Assembly (NCBI GenBank): GCA_041946865.1
Contig: JBHGBF010000053.1
Span: 1-25,146, forward strand
Source of the DNA: RPQK01 sp041946865
GTDB lineage: Bacteria > Acidobacteriota > UBA6911 > RPQK01
Length of the DNA: 25,146 nt
Reading direction: 5' to 3'
Shown here: in pieces, positions 1-7,752 of the stretch
How the letters are laid out: every line of letters begins with the position of its first letter
How positions within the stretch are numbered: the first letter of the stretch is position 1
Made by a program: the position numbers and the translations under genes
The notes under the pieces: model-generated
What the model was told of the DNA's origin: nothing
Database searches by the model: none
Seen by the model: the letters and a program-made list of their open reading frames with translations, nothing else

Positions 1-4
1 TTTC

Positions 5-58
5 GCCCTCGTTCCTTCGCTGAATGAAAATTGAAAATTGAAGCTCTGACACCCTTCA
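5..58. repeat. 54-bp direct repeat, copy 1 (copy 2 at 309-362)
   Basis: Positions 5-58 match 309-362 over 54 bases with a single difference (A at 27, G at 331). The last 33 bases recur exactly at 382-414 (identical to 330-362). Each copy runs from a GCCCTCGTTCC start to a CTGACACCCTTCA end. The copies surround an inverted copy of their own distal part at 281-302, so this is a complex repeat cluster rather than simple tandem DNA. No transposase is visible within the window. Confidence 0.9.
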
Positions 59-302
59 CTGACACCCTTCACTGACACCCTTCACCGGGAAGCCCTTACG
101 GTACGCCCGGCTCCGGTCTGTCCGGCATTCTGGCATTCTCCGCTTCAGACCGCCCGGCACTCAGCGAAGTTATTCTCCGATTTGTCGAGACTCCATATGC
201 TGAGTGCCGGGCGGGTCTTCCGCGGCGCCGGCCAGCCACCCGGGCACTTCTACCTTCGCTCCGGTTCGTCGCTCGCAATCGGTGTCAGAGCTTCAATTTT
301 CA
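32..302. mobile_element. MITE-like element with 22-bp perfect inverted ends
   Basis: Positions 32-53 and 281-302 are exact reverse complements over 22 bases, bounding about 271 bp with no credible gene. Inside is a second large palindrome (147-164 against 200-218, about 18 pairs with one extra G). Nested palindromes without coding capacity are typical of non-autonomous elements mobilised in trans, such as MITEs or REP/BIME elements moved by RAYT transposases. The element class is inferred. I see no clear target-site duplication, because the flanks are themselves repeats. Confidence 0.5.
47..85. repeat. 13-bp tandem repeat, three copies
   Basis: The unit TGACACCCTTCAC is present three times in a row at 47-59, 60-72 and 73-85. 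It is the distal end of the 54-bp repeat repeated head to tail. Partial units follow copy 2 and copy 3 around 351-414. Confidence 0.9.
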
Positions 303-308
303 GTTTTT

Positions 309-414
309 GCCCTCGTTCCTTCGCTGAATGGAAATTGAAAATTGAAGCTCTGACACCCTTCAGAACCCTGACACCCTTCAGGGAAATTGAAAATTGAAGC
401 TCTGACACCCTTCA
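309..414. repeat. 54-bp direct repeat copy 2 plus 33-bp partial copy 3
   Basis: 309-362 is the second full copy of the repeat at 5-58. 382-414 repeats its last 33 bases exactly. An extra shortened CTGACACCCTTCA unit lies between them near 368-380. The inverted segment 281-302 and the part of this copy at 336-357 could form a 22-bp hairpin with a 33-base loop. Apart from these repeats I see no supported gene in 1-498. Confidence 0.85.
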
Positions 415-498
415 TGAAAAGACGGGCGGTCCGCAGAGACCTGGAGCGACTCGAGCGTGATGTGCTGAAGACCTGCGGCCGAGAAGACTGGGAGAGCC

Positions 499-1443
499 TT
501 ACTCAGGGGTATTCAACGGCCTCTTGACCTTGCCTGGGGCAACCAGGGAAACGAGGAAGCGGCGCAGGAATCGGGCTTCGAGCAAGGTCCGGCGGGGCCA
601 CCTGCGCCACAGCTCCAGATAGGAGCGACGAAACCCGCCGTTGTCACCCGACCGATACCGCGCTCGCGCCAGTTCTTTGGCTTCGTTGAATTCGACGTCG
701 GCCAGTGTCGGGCCAAGGCGTTGCAGGACGAACGGATCCCTTCGAAGGCAACCGACCAGCCGGTCGCCCTGGCGCAGGTACCTGGTGTAATCGTAGCGAG
801 CCGAGCGGTCAATATGCCGAACGCGGGCGACCGGGACGCGGCAACATTTGAATTCGAGCCGACAGGCGAGTCGGATGAACAGCTCGACATCCTCCCGATG
901 AGTCAGGTCTTCGCGGTACATGCCGTAGCGGCGCATGTTGGCGGTTGATAGCAGGTAGCCCGGATTTCGAACGAAGCGGCGCCTGACGTACTCCTTAAGA
1001 ACCTCGCCTTCAGGATAGTAATCAGGGAGACGCCCCGGCCTGCCCGAATCCGGCTCCTCGAGCACGGGGCCGTAAACCACGCCGTCAAAACCCGGATTAT
1101 CAAGGAAGACGCGCATTCGGGCTTCGACGGAGTCAGGCGTCAGGAGATCGTCGGAATCCAGTATGGCCACGAAGGCCGCCTGCGTGGCCCTGATCCCATC
1201 ATTGCGCGCCGCAGACTTCTCCCCGTTTTTCGGCCTGGTCAGCAGGGTGATCCGGTTTCTGTATTCCCCGGAGAGGCGCCGGCTGGTCCCGTCTGTGGAT
1301 GCGTCATCAACGACGACGCATTCGACATTCGGGTAAGTCTGGGCCAGAACGCTTTCAACGGCCTCGCCGACCCAGGGCCAGCGGTTGAAAGTCGCGATCA
1401 CCACAGCCACCCGGGGAAGGGCTACGATCTGAGTCTTGTCCAT
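499..1443 (-). CDS. Glycosyltransferase family 2 protein
   Basis: A 314-residue GT-A fold glycosyltransferase expected to move a sugar from a nucleotide-sugar donor to an envelope glycan acceptor at the cytoplasmic face. Visible motifs are the N-terminal strand VAVVIATFNR (residues 12-21), the DDAS nucleotide-binding turn near 46-49, and the DSD metal-binding motif at 96-98 (ILDSDDLLTP). The C-terminal third is basic and variable, as usual for acceptor-binding regions. It is the last gene of a minus-strand operon running down from 3440, and its ATG lies 22 bases inside the end of the upstream ParB-like gene. Position next to an LpxL-type acyltransferase and an LPS-kinase-like gene suggests LPS core or O-glycan synthesis, which is inference. 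Donor and linkage cannot be read from sequence. Confidence 0.9.
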   Translation of the reverse strand: MDKTQIVALPRVAVVIATFNRWPWVGEAVESVLAQTYPNVECVVVDDASTDGTSRRLSGEYRNRITLLTRPKNGEKSAARNDGIRATQAAFVAILDSDDLLTPDSVEARMRVFLDNPGFDGVVYGPVLEEPDSGRPGRLPDYYPEGEVLKEYVRRRFVRNPGYLLSTANMRRYGMYREDLTHREDVELFIRLACRLEFKCCRVPVARVRHIDRSARYDYTRYLRQGDRLVGCLRRDPFVLQRLGPTLADVEFNEAKELARARYRSGDNGGFRRSYLELWRRWPRRTLLEARFLRRFLVSLVAPGKVKRPLNTPE

Positions 1444-1865
1444 AAGGACCGGCCAAGTCTACGGTAGTGGACGACCCGGCTCCAAAGAAACTTCTTGAGC
1501 TGCGCGCCGGCATCCGGATCGCGGCCCAGGCTGTTGACGATCCGCCATCCCTGGTTGGCTTCTCTTAAGGATTGCCTTCCCAGATGCCCCATACTGCGGC
1601 GCAGGCTCCATACTTGCACGGGGATTTCCGCAGTCTGGAGCGTCTTGTACGCCGTGAACCGCTTGTGTCCGTCGGTCAGCAGAAACCATCCGAACAGCGG
1701 CAGGACGGAGATTGGGGGAAAGCGGTCTCCGTACAGCATGGCGAGGCGGTACTTTTCAACTCGTTCCGGCGCGTGAGTCACCAGCAAAAGGTCGACCACC
1801 CGCCCGACAGGGACGAAGCGGGTCGGCGAGGAGGCCAGTTTCAGGTCAAAACAGGATCCGATCAT
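1422..1865 (-). CDS. Small ParB-like-domain protein in an LPS operon
   Basis: A 147-residue protein I do not recognise as a named family. The middle resembles the ParB/sulfiredoxin nuclease-like fold: LPLFGWFLLTDGHKRFTAYK (residues 55-74), followed by AEIPVQVW, parallels the DGHHRLxAxxxLG...IPV pattern in which the GHxR box binds nucleotide. The C-terminus is basic. No signal peptide or membrane segment is visible. It sits 19 bases after the kinase-like gene and overlaps the GT2 gene, so the three are probably co-translated. ParB-fold proteins can act as CTPases, nucleases or kinases. A serine-kinase or nucleotide-sensing role in envelope assembly is possible but speculative. The reading frame is well placed in the operon, so I am fairly sure it is a real gene and unsure of its job. 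Confidence 0.75.
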   Translation of the reverse strand: MIGSCFDLKLASSPTRFVPVGRVVDLLLVTHAPERVEKYRLAMLYGDRFPPISVLPLFGWFLLTDGHKRFTAYKTLQTAEIPVQVWSLRRSMGHLGRQSLREANQGWRIVNSLGRDPDAGAQLKKFLWSRVVHYRRLGRSLWTRLRS

Positions 1866-1884
1866 ATCCAGTCGCTCACGTTGG

Positions 1885-2544
1885 CTATTCAGACATACCC
1901 GACATTCGTCCGATGGTTCGTTTCAGCAGTCCTTCGCCGATTTTGACCCAGGCTTCAAGAGGCAGGGCCGCTCTGGATCGTTCCATCTCTGCCGGCCGCA
2001 GGAGGTGGGACGCCCGGCGGCGCTTCATCTTCAAGAGGGCTCGTTCATCGTACTTGCCGCGTAACTCTCTCAGAAGGGCGCCCAGCCGGCCCAGTCCTCG
2101 AGGAAGGACGACGGACGAGGCGAAGTCAACCAGCCAGGGTTTCCCGTCGACACCGCGGATGAGATTTCCACCGACATCACAATGCAGGACGCCTCTGGCG
2201 CGGACCTCGGCAAGGAGCGCGCCGGCCTGATCGAAGAATTCCTGAGAAAAGCTGCTCGGCGCCAGCGCCAGGCAGTTGACGCCCGCCACATATTCGAGCA
2301 GGAGGCCGTGCGGGCTGGTACGCCTGAGCAGACGTGGCACACCGGTCACGCCCTCGAGTCTGCGGTAAGCGCGCGCTTCCCGTCCCGCCAGGATTCGTCC
2401 TGCAGACCGTTGGAAAAGCCAGGAGGAGCGGCTGAAATCTTTCAAAATCGCCTGGCCGGTTTCATTCTCGACCACACGCACGACGGCAAAAACCCGCCCG
2501 CCCGGCTGGAGTGTCTCTATGACCTTGAAGCCCGCCTGTTTCAC
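1885..2544 (-). CDS. Lipopolysaccharide-kinase-like (RIO/WaaP-type) protein
   Basis: A 219-residue protein-kinase-fold protein. Numbered from GTG 2544, I see the ATP-binding lysine in AILKDF (K35), the helix C glutamate in GREARAYRRL (E56 region), the hinge LLLEYVAG, the catalytic loop HCDVGGN (H121, D123, N127) and the metal-binding DFA at 140-142 in place of DFG. This pattern fits the small LPS kinases (InaA/WaaP/KdkA, RIO-like) that phosphorylate Kdo or heptose. The open frame extends upstream to 2604, but GTG 2544 overlaps the stop of the acyltransferase gene by four bases (GTGA) and is preceded by GGAGGA (2557-2552), so it is the likely start. Tight coupling to LpxL supports a lipid A or core substrate. 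The exact substrate is not shown. Confidence 0.8.
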   Translation of the reverse strand: MKQAGFKVIETLQPGGRVFAVVRVVENETGQAILKDFSRSSWLFQRSAGRILAGREARAYRRLEGVTGVPRLLRRTSPHGLLLEYVAGVNCLALAPSSFSQEFFDQAGALLAEVRARGVLHCDVGGNLIRGVDGKPWLVDFASSVVLPRGLGRLGALLRELRGKYDERALLKMKRRRASHLLRPAEMERSRAALPLEAWVKIGEGLLKRTIGRMSGMSE

Positions 2545-3440
2545 GGTTGGGTCCTCCACCGCCGATGCGGCCAGAGCCATTGATCGGGGTATCGGCGAAT
2601 CCACTGCTCGAGTGTCTCGGTGAAGGCCTGGGTGATACGCCGAACTTCAGCGTCAATGGGCTCGTCTGGACGAGGATAGAGGGGAGGCGCTACGCAGAGG
2701 CGAAATACCTGAGGACTGCTGTCGCGAACCAGACAGGCGGCGATGACCGGCGCCCCGGTTCTCAGGGACAGCAGCGCTGGAGTCGGTGTCGTGGCGGCCG
2801 GCCGGCCGAAGAAACTGACGAAAACCGCATGCTTTCTCTGGTTCTGGTCCGCCAGAAGCACCGCCGCCTCTCCCCTGCGCAGCGCTTTCGCAAGGACGGC
2901 CGGCGCTCCGTTGGTCGGGCACATCCTTTGGGGTCCAAGCTCGCGTCGGGAATTGACCCACCGGTTCAATCGGGCATTGTCAAGAGGCCGGGCGACCGTG
3001 TTTAGGCGCAGTGAAAAGCCTCCTCCGGTGAGACCTAGAAGCTCCCAGTTGCCGAGATGTGCCGTCACGAAAACAACGGGTGTTCCCGTCCGGTTGACTT
3101 CCTCTACCACCCGCCGGCTGGCTTCGTCAGTCACGAAACTCGGGGGAGGTGACGCCGGGGTCGAGTACCAAACGAATTCGGCTGCGTTCTGAGCCAGGTG
3201 CTGAAACATCCGGAGCAGGATTTGCCTCTTCTCTTTCTTGTTCAGACTAGACCTGAAGGCCAGGTCCAGGCTGACTCGTCCACGCCGGCGAGCGCGGCGC
3301 AAGACCGCGTACAAAACCGGCCCTGCCACTGTCCGGCTGACCCCGGACGCCAACTGGAGTGAGCACCGAGTCAGGAGAGCACAGCCGAGCCGCGCCGCCA
3401 GGTATTCGATCAGGTTTCTCGTCTTGCCGCGCTTTCTCAC
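2541..3440 (-). CDS. Lipid A biosynthesis acyltransferase (LpxL/HtrB family), copy 1
   Basis: A 299-residue late acyltransferase that transfers an acyl chain from acyl-ACP onto Kdo-lipid A at the inner membrane. The catalytic HX4E box is H128-E133 (HLGNWE). Downstream are the family motifs DQNQRKHAVFVSFFGRPA and the C-terminal WLWPHRRWR. The N-terminus has a membrane-associated helix (residues 10-50) rather than a cleaved signal. Length agrees with the usual 290-320. The start is GTG 3440, preceded by AGGAA at a suitable distance. It heads the minus-strand operon with the kinase, ParB-like and GT2 genes. A second LpxL-family gene lies at 10247-11266, so the two probably acylate different positions, but which is which cannot be told from sequence. 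Confidence 0.9.
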   Translation of the reverse strand: MRKRGKTRNLIEYLAARLGCALLTRCSLQLASGVSRTVAGPVLYAVLRRARRRGRVSLDLAFRSSLNKKEKRQILLRMFQHLAQNAAEFVWYSTPASPPPSFVTDEASRRVVEEVNRTGTPVVFVTAHLGNWELLGLTGGGFSLRLNTVARPLDNARLNRWVNSRRELGPQRMCPTNGAPAVLAKALRRGEAAVLLADQNQRKHAVFVSFFGRPAATTPTPALLSLRTGAPVIAACLVRDSSPQVFRLCVAPPLYPRPDEPIDAEVRRITQAFTETLEQWIRRYPDQWLWPHRRWRTQP

Positions 3441-3675
3441 CGGTAGGTTCCTGCTTTTGGCGCGCCGATACTATCAGATGGGGTAGGGAAGTCTCCAGGG
3501 GTTTGAAGGCGTCGCCATGCGTCAAAAAAGCCGAACGTCGGACACGACATAATGCGACATGGCTATTTTTCGCTTAGGACAGGCGGAGACATCCAGTAGA
3601 ATGTCGCGAGCACGGCGAGGGTTTGTTCACTGGGCTGAACTGCCGCCCCGTGCGGCCTCACAGGGGGAGGGTTGC

Positions 3676-6660
3676 ATGCAATACCGGAAGGCGCTCGCCG
3701 AGCTGCTCGTCATCTGTACCGCGGTTTTCTGCCTTATCACATTTGCCAGGATCGGCACTTCAGCTCGATCAGACAGGGAGGGTCAAAGAACGGAGAACAG
3801 TGCCGTTCGCAGTGTGCCTCCTGGAGTTTCGACCACGATTGCCACGGGAGTGACCGCCCAGCAGTTAGCGTCGGCCATGGGAATCCCGAGCGGCGATATA
3901 GTGAGTGCGACGATTCTGGGAAGCCCGGATATCCGTGCCGTAGGTGTGGGGCAGACCCCGCTCAGTTACTTCCCGACCCAATCCACCACTTACGGGATTC
4001 TGTGCACCGGGAACGCTTCCAACCTGGAAGTGCCGAGCGCCACAAACTGGAGCGCGAACCTGGACGGCGACGACGCAGTCACTCTGAAGGTGCAGCTTAA
4101 AGTCCCGAACGACGCAAGATGCATGAGCTTCGATTTTGCCTTCTACTCGGAAGAGTTTCCGGAGTACCTCAACTCGGACTATAACGACGCTTTTCTGGCC
4201 GAGAAAGGCCAAACCGACATCCGGGAGACGAACGACCCGGTTACCGGTCATCCGATCATCTCCTCGCCCTACAACTTTGCTTTTGACGCAAAGAGGAATG
4301 CGATTTCGGTCAACACGGCCTTTGGGATCAGTTCGAACACGGCCTGCTCCTACGATGGAGTGACTCCGCTGCTCAAGGCGCAGACGCCGGTGACGGGGGG
4401 CTCCACAATCGACATCTATCTGACGATCATGGATGTCGGCGATTCGCTGTACGACTCCGCGGTCCTGCTCGACAATTTCCAGTGGAGCACGGATGCCTCC
4501 TGCGCCGAAGGCGCCAAGTCGGAAGGGCAGTTCCTGCCCCCTGACGTTCATCAGAGGTGGACGCGCAGCATCCGGGTCGACTCAAACGGCAACGGGCGGC
4601 CCGATGAACAGGATGAGACAGTCGACCTCGTAAGAGATTCTTCCAGCATGAACTACATGACCATGTCCAGCCAGCGCTGGGGGAACTCGGTTGTCGAGTT
4701 GTCCAATCCCGATTCGCAGTCCGGGCAGTTCCAGAGCGTCATTTATCGCCGGCCCCAGACGGGTATCGCTACGGCGCTGAAGATGCAATCCAGATACCCT
4801 GTCCAGACCGGGAGCCGAAATGAAACGTTCACGTTCAACATCGACACCTTGGATCCGATGATGCGGCCTGCGACGTTCAGCCTTACCCAGGTCGTCGAGG
4901 AAGACGGGGTGACTACGACCAAAACGGGGCAGGGAGGGGCCATCGATACCAACAACGACGGAAAACCCGACGTGTTTGAGGGCGAGGGCACCGGACAACC
5001 GAAGGTCTCGTTGAACCTGGTGTATTCGGATGTCAACGGCGACGGAAATCCTGATTTCGGCAGCATTCCGTGGTCGTTCGGGCAGGCGATCGGCGTGAAC
5101 ACGGGTGACGGAATCCCCGATCCCCAGGTCTGGATCCCGCTGGGTGACACGAATGGCGACGGAGTGCCTGACGCGCCGGCTTTCGATTTCGACCACGACA
5201 ATAAACCGGATCCGGGTCTTCCCTTCAGTCCTGCGGTCGCCGGGCCGGCCAATCCCCCCGTGGACTATTGGCTCCACTTCCCACAGTTTGCCAACGGGTC
5301 CAACTTCTTCAGCCAGATTTTCATGTTCGACCTCGATACCGACAACCCGGCCACCGTGGAAGTGACCGTGCGCAGACAGGATGGGAGCCTCTACCCGGTC
5401 ACGCTCAATGGGGAGGCCATCAGCGGTCAAAAGACTTATACCGTCCCGGCCGGGGGATTGAAGATCCTGAGAAGCAGCGGTCAGGGAAACCTGCTGGTCG
5501 GGTCGGTCACGGTGAAATCCAACCGCCCCCTGGCCGGGGTTGTCACCTATCAGAGCCCTGCCGGCGCTGCCGGAGTCGGAGCGAGCCCAACAATCGGCTC
5601 GGGTTTTATTGCGCCCATGCATCGCTCGGCATCGGCGGGCACCGACACGGGCGTGGCGGTCATGAATCTTGGAAATACCCCCGTTCTCTTGCTCCCCGAG
5701 CTCTTTGACACCGGCGGGGTCCGCACGGCCCAGGGGAATTCATGGACTATTCCTCCAAACGGGCAGATTGCCTTGATGCTCACCACTCTCTTCGCGGGTG
5801 AGAACCTCGATAACTTCGAGGGGGTCTTGAAGGTCACGTCAGACGGCAATCTGGGAGCTACCGTTGTCCAGACTGCGCCCGGGGAGTATGCAACCCAACC
5901 TGTTGTTCCAAACCTCAATCCGCTTGGCGTGGTGAGTACGTTGGTAAAGCCCGATGCGGTGCTACATCCGCTGGCGAACTCCCAGGATCACAAGTTGTAT
6001 TTCGCTCAGTTCGCGAACGGGGCGGTGGGCGGCGCTTCTCTGGTCAGCAAGCTTTTCCTTTTCAATCAGGATGCGCTGGGAGTCGCCAACGCCACGATCT
6101 TCGTGAGACGAGACAACGGGGTCCTTCTCCCGCTCACGCTGAACGGGCAGGCAACCGGCGGTCAGCTGAGCGTGACGGTTCCGACCAACGGTCTGAGGGT
6201 CGTGAGCACCAACGGCCAAGGAGCAGTCGAAGGCGGATCGGTCATAGTGACTTCCGACCGCGCCCTTTCCGGCACGCTGGTCTATGGCAGCACATTCGGC
6301 AGCGCCGGAGTCGGTGCGAGCCGTGAGCTGTCTCAAGGTTTTATCGCCCCGATGGAGACGAACGCCACCACTCAGCTGAATACCGCGATTGCGGTGATGA
6401 ATACCACCGCCAATACCATCAACATGAATTTCGACTTGTGCGATTTGAGCGGCACGCGGCTGGCAGGCGCGGTGGAGTCAATCCCCGGGTACGGTCATAA
6501 GGCCCTGTTCCTGAAACAGTTCAACTGGAGCCCGCCTCGGAACCTCGACAATTTCCAGGGATTAATCCGTGAATTGGGCGGCAACAAGGTTGCGGCCACG
6601 GTCATTCAGACGCTGCCCGGGCAGTACATTACCATGCCGGTCGCCCCGAGGCTGCCGTAA
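3676..6660 (+). CDS. Exported choice-of-anchor L protein with duplicated C-terminal domain
   Basis: A 994-residue secreted or surface protein. I choose ATG 3676 because GGGGGAGGG lies just before it and a signal peptide follows (basic MQYRK, then a hydrophobic stretch to about residue 25). The open frame runs back to 3559 without such signals. Residues about 55-276 match the choice-of-anchor L domain (VTAQQLASAMG, SFDFAFYSEEFPEY, IMDVGDSLYDSAVLLDNF). Next come aspartate-rich calcium-binding-like loops: DSNGNGRPDEQDE near 302, DTNNDGKPD near 424, DVNGDGNPD near 452, DTNGDGVPD near 491. Two related beta-rich units of about 220 residues finish the protein (about 531-751 and 772-994), both with a QFANG start, GFIAPM, LDNF(E/Q)G and a V(V/I)QT-PG(E/Q)Y end. 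It stands alone on its strand. Adhesion or matrix function is a guess. Confidence 0.9.
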   Translation: MQYRKALAELLVICTAVFCLITFARIGTSARSDREGQRTENSAVRSVPPGVSTTIATGVTAQQLASAMGIPSGDIVSATILGSPDIRAVGVGQTPLSYFPTQSTTYGILCTGNASNLEVPSATNWSANLDGDDAVTLKVQLKVPNDARCMSFDFAFYSEEFPEYLNSDYNDAFLAEKGQTDIRETNDPVTGHPIISSPYNFAFDAKRNAISVNTAFGISSNTACSYDGVTPLLKAQTPVTGGSTIDIYLTIMDVGDSLYDSAVLLDNFQWSTDASCAEGAKSEGQFLPPDVHQRWTRSIRVDSNGNGRPDEQDETVDLVRDSSSMNYMTMSSQRWGNSVVELSNPDSQSGQFQSVIYRRPQTGIATALKMQSRYPVQTGSRNETFTFNIDTLDPMMRPATFSLTQVVEEDGVTTTKTGQGGAIDTNNDGKPDVFEGEGTGQPKVSLNLVYSDVNGDGNPDFGSIPWSFGQAIGVNTGDGIPDPQVWIPLGDTNGDGVPDAPAFDFDHDNKPDPGLPFSPAVAGPANPPVDYWLHFPQFANGSNFFSQIFMFDLDTDNPATVEVTVRRQDGSLYPVTLNGEAISGQKTYTVPAGGLKILRSSGQGNLLVGSVTVKSNRPLAGVVTYQSPAGAAGVGASPTIGSGFIAPMHRSASAGTDTGVAVMNLGNTPVLLLPELFDTGGVRTAQGNSWTIPPNGQIALMLTTLFAGENLDNFEGVLKVTSDGNLGATVVQTAPGEYATQPVVPNLNPLGVVSTLVKPDAVLHPLANSQDHKLYFAQFANGAVGGASLVSKLFLFNQDALGVANATIFVRRDNGVLLPLTLNGQATGGQLSVTVPTNGLRVVSTNGQGAVEGGSVIVTSDRALSGTLVYGSTFGSAGVGASRELSQGFIAPMETNATTQLNTAIAVMNTTANTINMNFDLCDLSGTRLAGAVESIPGYGHKALFLKQFNWSPPRNLDNFQGLIRELGGNKVAATVIQTLPGQYITMPVAPRLP

Positions 6661-6669
6661 GCGATCCGC

Positions 6670-6715
6670 GCCGGGCGCGGGACCGGCGCCCCTTCCAGGC
6701 GGCGGCCCGGCTTTT
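6670..6715 (+). terminator. Candidate terminator after the surface-protein gene
   Basis: GCCGGGC at 6670-6676 can pair with GCCCGGC at 6705-6711, followed by TTTT, ten bases after the stop codon at 6660. The 28-base loop is GC-rich and can fold further. The T-tract is short, so activity is uncertain. Confidence 0.4.
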
Positions 6716-6844
6716 GGGGACCAGAGGGTCAGGACACAGCGTCAGGAAGCGACATTTTCCGGTCTGTCGCTTCCCGGCGCGCGCGGGTTGGTTTTTATCG
6801 GTAGTTATCCGAGCCTCAGCTTTTGTACAATCCCTCCTGCCCGT

Positions 6845-7705
6845 ATGAAACGCATGATCGTCCTCTGGCTGATTCTCTTCGTCACGAATCTGCTGGCCTG
6901 TCCGGCGATCAACTACTTCGTTTTCAATCACGTCGACGCCCGGTATGAGGCTTACGTCCAGTTCGTGGTGGTTTCACTCGGTCAGATGGTGGTGTTGGCT
7001 GCGGCCCTTGGTTTGATAACCTGGCGCAGCGTGCTCATGCCGCTCAAGGCCATCGGAAAGCCGAACGCGGCCGGACTGTTTCTGTTGGCCGACGGGCTGG
7101 TCTTGCTGTTGACGCTTATGCCCGGGCTCCCTGGGTGGATCAACTTGAGCCAATCGGACGGGTTCGCGAACTACTACATGGGTGGCAAGGCGGTGGCGGG
7201 CGGAATACTCATCGTCGGGGGCAGTTTTCAGCGCCAGTGGAGCGATTGGGATCGCCGCGGGCTGATGCTGATCGGTGTTATTCTGTGTGCTCACGGGGTC
7301 GACTATTTCATGCCGTGGCTTGCCGCCCTTTCGCAGCCTTTTGTAGCCAGATGGGCTCTGCTGATGGGCTGGCTGCTCTTTTACGGCCCCCTGTTCAGTA
7401 TCGTTCTGGTGACGCTGGCCTGGCTGGAGACTATCTGGGCTCGGCACTCGGAGGAGGCCGAATTCATGGTGCGCTACGCCGCGGGATTTGCAGTCGTCGG
7501 CGCGACAATGCTGGGCCTGAGTGTCTTCAATCGACCTTACCTTTTGGAGCCTTGGGCTTCAGCGGCCAAGGCTTGCGCTTACCTCGCCCTCACGGCCGTG
7601 GTGGCCGGCTCCATCGTGGCCGCAAACAGCAGGGTCGGCAGACGGGGTGCGGGGAGCTCGCCAACATCGAGCGCTAAATATCGGCGATTGACGACATTCG
7701 GTTGA
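6845..7705 (+). CDS. Polytopic membrane protein, unknown function
   Basis: A 286-residue hydrophobic protein that I do not recognise. From ATG 6845 there are about seven to eight membrane-spanning stretches, starting with IVLWLILFVTNLLACPAINY and ending near LALTAVVAGSIVAA, then a basic, probably cytoplasmic tail. No catalytic motif is apparent. The open frame extends back to 6569, but that part overlaps the end of the surface-protein gene in another frame and has arginine/proline-rich composition typical of non-coding frames, so ATG 6845 (or 6854) is preferred. The gene lies 47 bases before lpxD on the same strand and could share its transcript. A role in lipid A synthesis would be guilt by association only. 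A weak TACAAT (-10-like) box lies at 6826-6831 with no good -35 partner. Confidence 0.7.
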   Translation: MKRMIVLWLILFVTNLLACPAINYFVFNHVDARYEAYVQFVVVSLGQMVVLAAALGLITWRSVLMPLKAIGKPNAAGLFLLADGLVLLLTLMPGLPGWINLSQSDGFANYYMGGKAVAGGILIVGGSFQRQWSDWDRRGLMLIGVILCAHGVDYFMPWLAALSQPFVARWALLMGWLLFYGPLFSIVLVTLAWLETIWARHSEEAEFMVRYAAGFAVVGATMLGLSVFNRPYLLEPWASAAKACAYLALTAVVAGSIVAANSRVGRRGAGSSPTSSAKYRRLTTFG

Positions 7706-7752
7706 TGGTCGATGATTGACCCCACCAACACGGGTCCAAGAGGTGTTCTAAA

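Noticed and set aside
414..527. A 37-codon plus-strand frame (MKRRAVRRDLERLERDV...) after the left repeats
   Set aside because: It has a helix-like composition, but it is very short, starts inside the repeat end, lacks a ribosome site and overlaps the end of the GT2 gene. At best it is a remnant.
4582..5622. Long minus-strand frame of 346 codons inside the surface-protein gene
   Set aside because: It is the shadow of a strongly patterned coding strand with recognised domains. The translation has no family features.
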